A stretch of DNA of 64,000 bases, taken from positions 62,001-126,000 of the forward strand of contig JACQAM010000026.1 of NCBI GenBank assembly GCA_016194975.1. Direction: 5' to 3'. The notes under the pieces are model-generated. The model searched no databases, was not told where the DNA came from, and saw only the letters and a program-made list of their open reading frames with translations. Both the position numbers and the translations under genes were made by a program. Each line of letters starts with the position of its first letter. Within the stretch, counting starts at the first letter, position 1. Below, piece after piece: positions 52,049-60,376 of this stretch. Origin of the DNA: Bacteroidota bacterium (GTDB lineage: Bacteria > Bacteroidota > Bacteroidia > Palsa-965).

Positions 52049-52053
52049 ATAAT

Positions 52054-53280
52054 TCAGAATGTGACGTTGAGCGTGAGTTCCTGGTCGCCGCGTTTCACTT
52101 TCACTTTAGTGGAATCTCCGACTTTGAAATTGCCGAGCGCTTTCATATAATCGTTCACACTGCCTACTGGAAAATCGCCGATCTGTGTAATGATATCTCC
52201 CTGTTTCAGCCCGGCGATCGCCGCTGGTTTTCCATCTGTCACTCCATCCACACGCATGCCTGCGCCCTCGAACGTGTAGTCGGGCATCACGCCCATGCGC
52301 ACCTTGTACGTGTGCGTGCCTGTGTCCGGATTTTTCGTTGTGAGAAATTGCAGCTTGCCGAGTTTTTCTGTTTGAATGATGATGTTGATGATGTATTCCA
52401 GAACCATTTTTTCTCCTTCGAAATTTATTTTGTCCACATCATCGGAAGGTTTGTGATAATCGGCGTGCTGCCCGGTGAAGAAATGTAACACCGGAATATT
52501 TTTCAGGTAGAAAGAAGTCTGATCAGAGGGCCCGATTCCGGCCGAATCTTTTTTCACATGAAAGGTGGTGTGCATCTGGTCCATGATGGGAACCCAATTG
52601 GGCGCGGTGCCCACTCCATAAACAATTATTGTTTTTGTAGAATCGTTATAGCGGCCGATCATATCCATGTTGATCATGTAATCTACTTTCGCAAGATCAA
52701 TGGTCGGACTTTCGCAGAATTTTTTCGAACCATACAATCCGAGTTCCTCACCCGAAAAACAAATGAAAAGAAAATTGAAAGGTTCCTTTTCATTATTCTG
52801 CGAAAAATATCGCGCGAGTTCCATTACACCCGCAGCGCCCGAAGCATTATCATCAGCGCCATTATGAATTTTTCCCTGCGGATTCGGATCCAGTGAATTA
52901 TGATCGTAACCCAAACCCAGATGATCATAATGTCCTCCAATGATCACGGTGAGATCGGCGCCATTGTCGAGATAACCCACCACATCTTTTCCATGACGTT
53001 CCTCCATTGGAGAAGCGCTGTCCTGCGGATTTGTTTTGTGTTTGAATTCAAATGGAAAATAAAATCCGTCTGTTCCTTTTGGAGTGAGGCCGGCAGCTTT
53101 GAATTGTGTGGCAATATATTTTGCGGCCATCTTCTCCCCTTTCGATCCGGTGCCGCGTCCTTTCAATTTATCGGAAGCGAGATACGTAATGTCTTTTTTA
53201 ATTCTCTCCGTACTGATCTCCTGCGCAATTATGGAGAAAGAAAATACGAGCGTTGCAAGAAGCGTAATTATTTTTTTCAT
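52054..53280 (-). CDS. M28-family metallopeptidase with PDZ domain
   Basis: A 408-residue exported aminopeptidase-type enzyme. The signal peptide is MKKIITLLATLVFSFSIIAQ. The zinc-site motifs are GGHYDHLGLG (His), HNGADDNASGAAGVME (Asp), CFSGEELGLYGSKKF (catalytic Glu and ligand Glu), NMDMIGR (Asp) and ADYHKPSDDVDKIN (His). Residues about 325-408 form a PDZ domain (GMRVDGVTDGKPAAIAGLKQGDIITQIGDFPVGSVNDYM). It probably releases N-terminal amino acids from peptides outside the cytoplasm. A TAAATTTG box lies upstream at 53303-53310. Confidence 0.93.
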   Translation of the reverse strand: MKKIITLLATLVFSFSIIAQEISTERIKKDITYLASDKLKGRGTGSKGEKMAAKYIATQFKAAGLTPKGTDGFYFPFEFKHKTNPQDSASPMEERHGKDVVGYLDNGADLTVIIGGHYDHLGLGYDHNSLDPNPQGKIHNGADDNASGAAGVMELARYFSQNNEKEPFNFLFICFSGEELGLYGSKKFCESPTIDLAKVDYMINMDMIGRYNDSTKTIIVYGVGTAPNWVPIMDQMHTTFHVKKDSAGIGPSDQTSFYLKNIPVLHFFTGQHADYHKPSDDVDKINFEGEKMVLEYIINIIIQTEKLGKLQFLTTKNPDTGTHTYKVRMGVMPDYTFEGAGMRVDGVTDGKPAAIAGLKQGDIITQIGDFPVGSVNDYMKALGNFKVGDSTKVKVKRGDQELTLNVTF

Positions 53281-53302
53281 GCCTGTGGTTTTATGTGCGG
53301 GG

Positions 53303-53310
53303 CAAATTTA
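53303..53310 (-). promoter_or_regulatory. Bacteroidota -7 box (TAAATTTG) for the M28 gene
   Basis: An exact TAnnTTTG match on the minus strand, 22 nt before the ATG at 53280. Confidence 0.5.
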
Positions 53311-53634
53311 ATCACAGAAAAGAAATGCAAATGCAAAGAATTGTTTCAGCAATCACAAAAAAATAAAAATTATTTCCTGAGCAACGGAAATAAAATCCGT
53401 TAATGAGATTTTTCTGCGTGTGCATGGAAAAATGACTGTACCGAAAAAGTTTCAGTCTGCTGAAAAAAAATTTCTTTCACAAGGAGATATAAAGACAGAG
53501 GCTACTCAACCGGTTGGAAAAAGTTTGCATTCCCAACTATCTATGGTTCATAACCATTCGTCGATAATCAACAGATCATTGCAACTTATGTAAGATTGGA
53601 ACGTAATATTCATCATGTACTAAAACTACCCGAA
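53311..53634. other. Intergenic stretch before the 54-kb T9SS gene
   Basis: No convincing coding frame or hairpin was found. It contains purine-rich AAGGAGATATAAAG near 53480 but no suitable start codon just after it. The promoter of the following giant gene must lie here, but I could not fix a -7 box. Confidence 0.4.
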
Positions 53635-56600
53635 ATGTGTTGCCGGAGAGAAGATACTATAACCCCGCAAGTATCGCTCAAAAATGAGAAGGAGATTTAT
53701 GTCAAAAAAAATAAGGGGGCTGGTGGAAGAATATTGCCTCTTTTTTTCCTGCTTTCGTTTTTATTCTTTTTCAATTCTTTTGCACACGCGCAAAATCCAA
53801 TATGCGGAGCCGGTACGCCCACGTTCAACGTAAATCTTTCGAGCAGCGTAAATACTTTTTACATCAGTCCGAATGTAGTGCGTAATGACACTTGCTGCGG
53901 GGCATCGAATCCGGATGTGTGCGTGCATTTCATCATCACACTGAATCCTGCTGCAACAGGAATTATTTTCAATATTTATTCGGGCGCCGTTCCCCCGGGC
54001 GCTCTTTATTATCAAATCAATTGCGGGCCGCCAGTTCCGGTTGGCCAGCCCATCTGTCTCACCGGTCCCGGTCCGTATGATCTTACTTTTTGCAAACCTG
54101 GAAATAATCCGAACCAATTCATCATTACTTCTATTCCGAATATTTCTGTTTCAAATAATATCACGGTGGATGATGGTTGCAGCGGAACAATTTTCGCAAC
54201 CGGTTATGATGTCACAACAATAACATGGACTTCTGTTTATCCTTCAACACAAGGCGCATATAATTCCTATCTCAGTTGCACATCAGGATGCGATACGGTG
54301 CAGGTAACTGGTGCGCCGGGAATGCCATCGTATGTTGATTATATGGTTTGTGGTTTGCCCGCAGGAGGATGTGATACAGTTCCTTATTGTGATACCGTCC
54401 GTGTTTATTTTGATCCTACACTTGCTGTGAATATCACACCTTTAAATCCTACGGTGTGTTTTGGAAATACCGGAACAACAATTACTGCTAATGGAACGGG
54501 TGGCGCTCCACCGTACACTTATCTCTGGAGCACAGGAGCAGTAACGCAATCTATTTTTGTCGGCGCAGGCACTTACTCTGTTACAATTAGTGATACTACA
54601 AATTGTCCTGCTGCAACTGCAACAGTTACTGTTACTGCTTTCAATGCTGTGATCACAGCGAATGCCGGAGCTGATATTATGATCTGTGCAAGCAGCCCTG
54701 TTGCGAATCTCAACGGAAGTGTTACCGGTGTAACCACAGGAGTCTGGTCCGGCGGAACGGGAATTTTTTCTCCGTCAAATACATCACTCAATGCCACCTA
54801 CTCTCCATCGGCAAACGAAATTACAAATGGAGTTGTTACACTTACACTCACGACTACCAATAACGGAACTTGTCCGCCGGATAGTGATGCAGTAACAATT
54901 TTCATCAACGACTTTACTGCGATCATTGATCCGATGACGTCGAATGTTACGTGCAATGGATTCAACAATGGCAGTGCAACTGTAAATATTTCCGGCGGCT
55001 CTCCTCCATTCACTTATTCGTGGAGCACAGTGCCGATACAAACAACTTCAACTGCAATAAATCTATCTCCCGGAACTTATACTTGTACAATTACTGATGC
55101 ACATGGCTGTACAGGAACTGCAACAGTGCAGATCACACAACCTCCTCCTATAGTTCTCAACGCAGCAGGATTTGCAACAACATGTTACAACACGTGCAAC
55201 GGGCAGGCCGTTGTAATTCCGTCAGGAGGATCGGGTGGATTTTCTTATGTGTGGTTGCCGGGAAATATTACGACAGCAGCTGCGACAAATCTTTGCCCGG
55301 GAACTTATACGGTGACAGTTACGGATATCAATGGTTGTAATATTTCTGATACTGCAATAGTAGGGCAACCACCGCAATTAATTATAACATCTATTACATC
55401 AGGCCCTGCGTATTGCAATCATGCAAGCGGAACAACTTCCGTCACTGCAACAGGCGGATCGGGGTCGTATAGTTATTTATGGAATCCCACTTCGCAAACA
55501 ACAAATAATGCAACATCACTTTTCCCGGGATCCTATTCTGTAACAGTGACAGATGGAAACGGATGTACTGCAAGTGCATCAATAACTGTAACTAATACTC
55601 CGGGTGTAACACTTTCTGTGACTTCTGTTAATTCACCATTGTGTAACGCTTCATGCAACGGTTCTGCTACAGTAAATGCTTCCGGAGGATATCCGAATTA
55701 CCAGTACACATGGTCAACCAATCCTGTTCAGAATTCTTTTACTGCAAACAATCTTTGCGCCGGTACTTACAACGTGATCGTAACTGATTCGTACAACTGT
55801 TCGGATTCTCTCACCGTGCAGCTGACATCTCCGCCGCCACTCACTCTTTCTACCGGTGCAGCTCCGATAATTTGCATCGGTCAATCGTATACTATGACTG
55901 CTGCTGCAAGCGGAGGAACACCGGGATATAATTATTCCTGGTCACCAAACGGCCCGACTGTTTCACCTTCCGTTACCACAACTTATACCGTTGTTGCAAC
56001 TGATGCTAACGGTTGCCAGTCATCACCACAGCAAATTACCGTGCAGGTTTATCCTGCTGTTACCGCTGCAATTTCAGGTAACCAGGTTGTTTGTAATAAC
56101 ACCACTGCAAATCTTACTGCTTCTGCTGCGGGAGGAATTGGCGGGCCCTACACTTACACCTGGCAGCCCGGTAACCTCAACGGAATTTCAATCCAGGTTC
56201 ATCCGGTATCAACGATCACTTACACCGTTACGGTTTCCGATGGATGTTCTCCATCTGCAACTGCCACATTCACGATCACTGTTCCTCCTGCGCCGGTTGC
56301 ATCATTTTCCTATAACGACACTGCAGGTTGCGGACAAGTGTGCGCCGATTTTATTAATACAACTCCGAATCTTCAGTCGAGTTTGTGGTTGTACGGTGAC
56401 GGAAATACTTCCACTGTAAATAATCCTACGCATTGTTTCCTTTCAGGAACATGGCCGGTTACGCTTATTTCTACTGACAACAACGGATGCAGGGACACTG
56501 TTACGATTCCGAATGCAATAATTGTACACAGTAATCCTACAGCAGATTTCATTCTTGGCCCGCAACCAACTACAATTCTCGAACCGAATATTTGTTTCAC

Positions 56601-57075
56601 TGATCAGTCTTCTTCAGATGTTATTTCCTGGTATTGGAATTTCGATGATCCGAATGACCAGGCAACAAGTACTGATCAGAATACGTGTCACGTTTATTCT
56701 GATACGGGAACTTATTGCGCTTCACTCATTGTCACCAACCAGTACGGTTGCTGGAGTACGGAAATGAATTGTCTTATGATCAAACCTTATTATTCTATTT
56801 ACGTTCCGAATGCGTTTACGCCGAATGGCGATGGAATGAATGATATTTTTCTTCCGGTGGGAAATGATGTTGATCCCGATTATTATGAGCTTACAATTTA
56901 TGACCGTTGGGGAAATCTTCTTTTCAAAACCAATTCATGGGGAGAAGGATGGAATGGCACAGTGAAAGGCGGAAGTAAAATTGCACAGATCGATACGTAT
57001 GTGTGGAAAATCAACTGCAAAGACCGCGAAGGCCAGCGTCACAATCTCATTGGAAAAGTTTCAATAATAAAATAA
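53635..57075 (+). CDS. Giant SprB-repeat/PKD surface protein with T9SS type B sorting domain; start disturbed by an A8 tract
   Basis: A cell-surface protein of about 1,145 residues. After a hydrophobic signal (ILPLFFLLSFLFFFNSFAHAQ) come an N-terminal Cys-rich domain, five SprB-type repeats (for example GGSPPFTYSWSTVP, LSPGTYTCTITDAHGCTGTATVQI), two further Ig-like units, two PKD domains (SLWLYGDGNTSTVNNPTHCF; WYWNFDDPNDQATSTDQNTC) and a CHU_C domain (YVPNAFTPNGDGMNDIFLPVG, YELTIYDRWGNLLFKT). The in-frame start (ATG 53635) gives 22 odd residues before the signal. A much better start, AAGGAGATTT then ATG at 53699, is one base out of frame because of an A8 run; with A9 it would read MSKKNKGAGG directly into the signal peptide. 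Confidence 0.88.
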   Translation: MCCRREDTITPQVSLKNEKEIYVKKNKGAGGRILPLFFLLSFLFFFNSFAHAQNPICGAGTPTFNVNLSSSVNTFYISPNVVRNDTCCGASNPDVCVHFIITLNPAATGIIFNIYSGAVPPGALYYQINCGPPVPVGQPICLTGPGPYDLTFCKPGNNPNQFIITSIPNISVSNNITVDDGCSGTIFATGYDVTTITWTSVYPSTQGAYNSYLSCTSGCDTVQVTGAPGMPSYVDYMVCGLPAGGCDTVPYCDTVRVYFDPTLAVNITPLNPTVCFGNTGTTITANGTGGAPPYTYLWSTGAVTQSIFVGAGTYSVTISDTTNCPAATATVTVTAFNAVITANAGADIMICASSPVANLNGSVTGVTTGVWSGGTGIFSPSNTSLNATYSPSANEITNGVVTLTLTTTNNGTCPPDSDAVTIFINDFTAIIDPMTSNVTCNGFNNGSATVNISGGSPPFTYSWSTVPIQTTSTAINLSPGTYTCTITDAHGCTGTATVQITQPPPIVLNAAGFATTCYNTCNGQAVVIPSGGSGGFSYVWLPGNITTAAATNLCPGTYTVTVTDINGCNISDTAIVGQPPQLIITSITSGPAYCNHASGTTSVTATGGSGSYSYLWNPTSQTTNNATSLFPGSYSVTVTDGNGCTASASITVTNTPGVTLSVTSVNSPLCNASCNGSATVNASGGYPNYQYTWSTNPVQNSFTANNLCAGTYNVIVTDSYNCSDSLTVQLTSPPPLTLSTGAAPIICIGQSYTMTAAASGGTPGYNYSWSPNGPTVSPSVTTTYTVVATDANGCQSSPQQITVQVYPAVTAAISGNQVVCNNTTANLTASAAGGIGGPYTYTWQPGNLNGISIQVHPVSTITYTVTVSDGCSPSATATFTITVPPAPVASFSYNDTAGCGQVCADFINTTPNLQSSLWLYGDGNTSTVNNPTHCFLSGTWPVTLISTDNNGCRDTVTIPNAIIVHSNPTADFILGPQPTTILEPNICFTDQSSSDVISWYWNFDDPNDQATSTDQNTCHVYSDTGTYCASLIVTNQYGCWSTEMNCLMIKPYYSIYVPNAFTPNGDGMNDIFLPVGNDVDPDYYELTIYDRWGNLLFKTNSWGEGWNGTVKGGSKIAQIDTYVWKINCKDREGQRHNLIGKVSIIK

Positions 57076-57083
57076 GTTTAATT

Positions 57084-57136
57084 GGTTACGGATTACGAAA
57101 GATCCGTATATCAGTATTGATTCGTAATCCGTAACC
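57084..57136. terminator. Inverted repeat between convergent genes, bidirectional terminator or repeat
   Basis: GGTTACGGATTACGAA (57084-57099) is exactly the reverse complement of TTCGTAATCCGTAACC (57121-57136), loop of 21 nt. No long T-run follows on either strand. A further GTAACC copy follows at 57141-57146. Confidence 0.55.
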
Positions 57137-57145
57137 AGCCGTAAC

Positions 57146-58219
57146 CTATTCCACCCAATCAGCAACGAAAACATTCGTATCGTGCGTTCCTCCATTCAAA
57201 CGGTTTGAAGAAAATGCAATGCGTTTCCCGTCGGGAGAGAACATCGGGAATGAATTGAAATAACTTTCGTACGTCACTTGTTCCAATCCTGTTCCGTCGG
57301 TATTGATCATGAATAACTGGAAATCGAATCCTTTTGTGGATTGATGATTGGAAGAAAAAATAATTTTCTTTCCGTCATGCGTGTAGTAAGGAGCCCAGTT
57401 CGCTTTTCCCAGACTGGTAATTTGTTTCAGGTCGCTTCCGTCTACATTACAAGTGAAAATTTCCATTGCAACCGGCGCAACCAGTCCCTGCGCGAGAAGA
57501 TCCTTGTAATCTTTAATTTCTTCTTCTGTTTTCGGACGTGATGCGCGGAAAACAATTTTAGTTCCGTCGGGAGAAAAAAATCCGCCGCCGTCGTAACCGA
57601 GTTCGTGCGTTATCTGTTGCGGATTCGTTCCGTCGATATTCATGGTCCACAGATCGAGATCGCCCCCGCGCGTGGACGTGAAAAGAATTTTATCGCCCTT
57701 GGGTGAAACTACTGCTTCGGCATCGTAACCAAGTGTGTCTGTCAGTTGTGATGTAATATTTCCATTGAGATCGGCAACATAAATATCATACGAATTAAAA
57801 ACGGGCCAGAGGTATTTTCCGCCTTTGTGCAGATCACCGGTGGGCGGACAATCTTTCCCCGATTTAAAAGTGGATGCAAATAAAATATGTTTCCCGTCGG
57901 GCATGAAGTATGAGCACGTGGTGCGCCCGTCTCCGTTGCTGATGTGTGTGGGCATGTACGAAGAATCTTTCGCCTCTTTTATTTTCATCAGGAAGATCTG
58001 ATCGCAGGAGAGTCCCCACTTTTTATAATTCGACTGGAAGGTGAGTGATTTTCCATCGGGACTCCAGTAGGCTTCTGCATTATCGCCGCCAAAAGTAAGT
58101 TGACGCAAATTTTTTAAATGTTTTTCCTGCGCGTTGTCGATATTTTTTTGCGACGATTTTCCGAATGAAAAAATGACGATGCAGAAAAGAAAAATAAATA
58201 ACCGGAATAATTTTGTCAT
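57146..58219 (-). CDS. Exported PD40/TolB-like beta-propeller protein
   Basis: A 357-residue periplasmic protein with a signal peptide (MTKLFRLFIFLFCIVIFSFG from ATG 58219). It has at least six PD40/WD40-like units with the pattern (W/F)SPDGK: YWSPDGKSLTFQSNY, FMPDGKHILFAST, VVSPKGDKILFTSTR, GFFSPDGTKIVFRASR, YYTHDGKKIIFSSNH, MFSPDGKRIAFSSNR. This is the TolB/PD40 propeller; the ligand is unknown. The upstream ATG at 58267 lies at the -7-like TACTTTTA (58257-58264), so it cannot be the start if that promoter is used. Confidence 0.85.
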   Translation of the reverse strand: MTKLFRLFIFLFCIVIFSFGKSSQKNIDNAQEKHLKNLRQLTFGGDNAEAYWSPDGKSLTFQSNYKKWGLSCDQIFLMKIKEAKDSSYMPTHISNGDGRTTCSYFMPDGKHILFASTFKSGKDCPPTGDLHKGGKYLWPVFNSYDIYVADLNGNITSQLTDTLGYDAEAVVSPKGDKILFTSTRGGDLDLWTMNIDGTNPQQITHELGYDGGGFFSPDGTKIVFRASRPKTEEEIKDYKDLLAQGLVAPVAMEIFTCNVDGSDLKQITSLGKANWAPYYTHDGKKIIFSSNHQSTKGFDFQLFMINTDGTGLEQVTYESYFNSFPMFSPDGKRIAFSSNRLNGGTHDTNVFVADWVE

Positions 58220-58322
58220 TGCGTGCAGCACCTCTCTGGAGGAGAATTTTGTTCTGTAAAAGTACAAGTGATAATTCCCTGCGATGTCGGAGAATTGTCA
58301 GGCACAGCGCAACTGATGAGCG

Positions 58323-58664
58323 TCAGTATTTTTCTTCGCGGTAAATGCCCGCGTGAATGCTGAACGTAAATGGCAAATGATTCCCGGAATAATTTTCCAT
58401 ACGGCAGAAAACATTTGCAGTTGGAATGGAATACTGATAAGGGCGAATATTCATTGGTAAAAAAAATATTGCATTGAATTGATAAGAATGAAATTGAAAA
58501 TCACTGAACGCAAATAAAGAACCGATTCGTGGATGAAAATAATATTCTGTCCCATAGGGGCGCGCAGGAAGAAAATGAGGATTACGCGTACAACCCGCAC
58601 TACACGATTGAGCGTGCGTGTTGGTGAAAAATAAAATGGAGAAGATCAGGAGGAGTTTTCTCAT
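58323..58664 (-). CDS. Small secreted protein, unknown function
   Basis: A 113-residue product with a signal peptide (MRKLLLIFSILFFTNTHAQ) and Cys-rich start of the mature part (SCSAGCTRNP), then an aromatic, His/Tyr/Phe-rich segment (YFHPRIGSLFAFSDFQFHSYQFNAIFFLPMNI). No family is recognised. It lies 55 nt upstream of the propeller gene's extended frame and shares its strand, but cotranscription is uncertain. Confidence 0.55.
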   Translation of the reverse strand: MRKLLLIFSILFFTNTHAQSCSAGCTRNPHFLPARPYGTEYYFHPRIGSLFAFSDFQFHSYQFNAIFFLPMNIRPYQYSIPTANVFCRMENYSGNHLPFTFSIHAGIYREEKY

Positions 58665-58705
58665 GAAGGTTTTGCTTATTTACGTAAAAAGAACAGGAAT
58701 GGTTT

Positions 58706-59437
58706 TCACGAAGGCACTACCGCAGAAATTTTTTTGAATCTCATTTTCCAAACGCCCCAGAATGCTTCTTTGAAAATTCCGGAACTCATTTTGGAAACGC
58801 CTTCCGTGCGATCGGTGAAAACAATGGGAACTTCTTTTATTTTAAATCCGAGTTTCCATACGGTGTATTTCATTTCGATCTGGAAAGCATAACCCACAAA
58901 TTTTATTTTATCGAGATCGATGGTTTCTAAAACTTTTCTGCGGTAACATTTAAATCCTGCAGTCGTATCGTGCACACCAAACCAGAGCACCATGCGCACA
59001 TACAGCGAAGCGAAATAAGAAAGCAGCAAACGATTCATCGGCCAGTTCTGCACTTTTCCTCCTTTCACATAACGCGATCCCACCGCTACATCGCCACCCT
59101 GTTTTGCACACGCATCATGCAAACGGTTCAGATCATCGGGATTATGGGAAAAATCGCAATCCATTTCAAAAATAAAATCATATTTTTTTTGCATTGCCCA
59201 GCGGAAACCATGAATGTATGCAGTGCCGAGCCCGAGTTTACCTTTTCTTTCCTCAATGAAAACTCTTCCGGAAAATTCATTCATCAATTGCTTCACGATC
59301 GCTGCAGTACCATCGGGCGAACCATCATCCACAATGAGCAAATGATAATCGCCATTGAGCGACATCACTTTGCGGATCATCTTTTCGATGTTCTCTTTTT
59401 CGTTGTACGTTGGAATGATGACTACTTTCTCAGGCAT
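58706..59437 (-). CDS. Polyprenol monophosphomannose synthase-like glycosyltransferase (GT2)
   Basis: A 243-residue cytoplasmic GT2 enzyme that would transfer a sugar from a nucleotide donor to polyprenol phosphate. Motifs are VVIIPTYNEKENIEKMIRKVM, LLIVDDGSPDGTAAIVKQL, the DxD-like segment IFEMDCDFSHNPDDLNRLH, GSRYVKGGKVQNWPMNRLLLSYFAS and TTAGFKCYRRKVLETI. This is the dolichyl-phosphate-mannose-synthase type without a membrane tail. In Bacteroidota it is often near pyrC, as here, about 7 kb away. Donor sugar cannot be read from the sequence. Confidence 0.9.
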   Translation of the reverse strand: MPEKVVIIPTYNEKENIEKMIRKVMSLNGDYHLLIVDDGSPDGTAAIVKQLMNEFSGRVFIEERKGKLGLGTAYIHGFRWAMQKKYDFIFEMDCDFSHNPDDLNRLHDACAKQGGDVAVGSRYVKGGKVQNWPMNRLLLSYFASLYVRMVLWFGVHDTTAGFKCYRRKVLETIDLDKIKFVGYAFQIEMKYTVWKLGFKIKEVPIVFTDRTEGVSKMSSGIFKEAFWGVWKMRFKKISAVVPS

Positions 59438-59546
59438 GCGGGAGAATCAAAGACGAAGATAACCCTGTTGCGCGTATCTTACAATTGCGTTTGAAATAAT
59501 TGGCATATTTGTTTATCTATTGAGTTTGTTTGTTCTTTCTCGATTA

Positions 59547-59612
59547 CACTTAACGCCTTAGCGGTTCTCACTCGATTTTTCTATTTCACCGCGAAGGCGC
59601 AAAGACGCAAAG
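59547..59612. repeat. Inverted pair of short intergenic repeats
   Basis: TTAACGCCTTAGCGG (59548-59562) and CACCGCGAAGGCGCAAAGACG (from about 59587) are related to the ACCGCTAAGGCGC element at 51885 and face each other, giving a loose hairpin with a 30-nt loop between two genes. Confidence 0.45.
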
Positions 59613-59682
59613 AATTTTTAAACTTTCCCTTACCGTTTATTCATAATGCAGAATTATCAGTAAAGAGACTGTAACTTACGCC

Positions 59683-60189
59683 ATGCGTTGCCTGTTTTTT
59701 ATTTTTTTATTCCTGAGCCCGGTTTTACTTGCGGCTCAGCATGATTCTGTTTACGCAGCAGATTCGATCAATGTTTCTTCTAAAACTGATTCTGCAAAAG
59801 TTCTTCCTTCCGATTTTCACGAAGGAGAAAATACAAAACTCTTTTCGCAATATCCGCCCGACACCGGCATTGCAAGCTGGTACGGAAATAAATGGAACGG
59901 AAGAATGACGGCAAGTGGGCAGATCTTTCATCCGAATGAATTGACGGCAGCGCACAAAACACTTCCATTCGGTACGCTGGTAAAAGTGACAAACCTCTCG
60001 AATGATTCTGTAGTGATCGTGAAAATAACGGATCGTCTCCCAAAAAAATCTACTCGCTCCATTGATCTCACACCTGCAGCTGCAAAAAAACTTGGTTTTT
60101 ATTCGAAAGGATTGACAAAAGTGAAAATGGAAGTCGTCGGACAGGAACCGATCATTAAGTTCGAAAAGAAAAAGGTGAAGAAAAAGTGA
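59683..60189 (+). CDS. RlpA-family septal ring lytic transglycosylase-like protein
   Basis: A 168-residue exported protein with a signal peptide (CLFFIFLFLSPVLLAAQ). The double-psi beta-barrel reads GIASWYGNKWNGRMTASGQIFHPNELTAAHKTLPFGTLVKVTNLSNDSVVIVKITDRLPKKSTRSIDLTPAAAKKLGFYSKGLTKVKMEVVG, the full RlpA core with the Asp of the TDR motif. RlpA cleaves denuded glycan strands at the septum. Unlike E. coli RlpA there is no SPOR domain and no lipobox; the end is a Lys-rich tail. Confidence 0.9.
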   Translation: MRCLFFIFLFLSPVLLAAQHDSVYAADSINVSSKTDSAKVLPSDFHEGENTKLFSQYPPDTGIASWYGNKWNGRMTASGQIFHPNELTAAHKTLPFGTLVKVTNLSNDSVVIVKITDRLPKKSTRSIDLTPAAAKKLGFYSKGLTKVKMEVVGQEPIIKFEKKKVKKK

Positions 60190-60198
60190 TCGAATGGT

Positions 60199-60217
60199 GC
60201 CGGGTGTAACACCCGGC
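60199..60217 (+). terminator. Compact hairpin after rlpA-like gene
   Basis: GCCGGGTGT-A-ACACCCGGC is a perfect 9-bp stem with a 1-nt centre, 10 nt after the stop. No T-run follows, so it could be a repeat rather than a true terminator. Confidence 0.5.
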
Positions 60218-60376
60218 CTCTCTTTGTGTGAATTCCATTTAACCTTAAAATAAATTGAAACGTTAATAATGAGCATCGTCATTATCCTGAGCGCTTTTTA
60301 GCAGTAACTTCATCTTATTAATTTTAATCATTGATCATTCAAAAAAATAATATTTCATTTCCTTAAACTTATCGTC

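Noticed and set aside
54500-56300. Repeats that might suggest a CRISPR array
   Set aside because: They are degenerate repeats inside a coding frame (SprB/Ig-like units) with unit length of about 200 nt and no conserved spacers.
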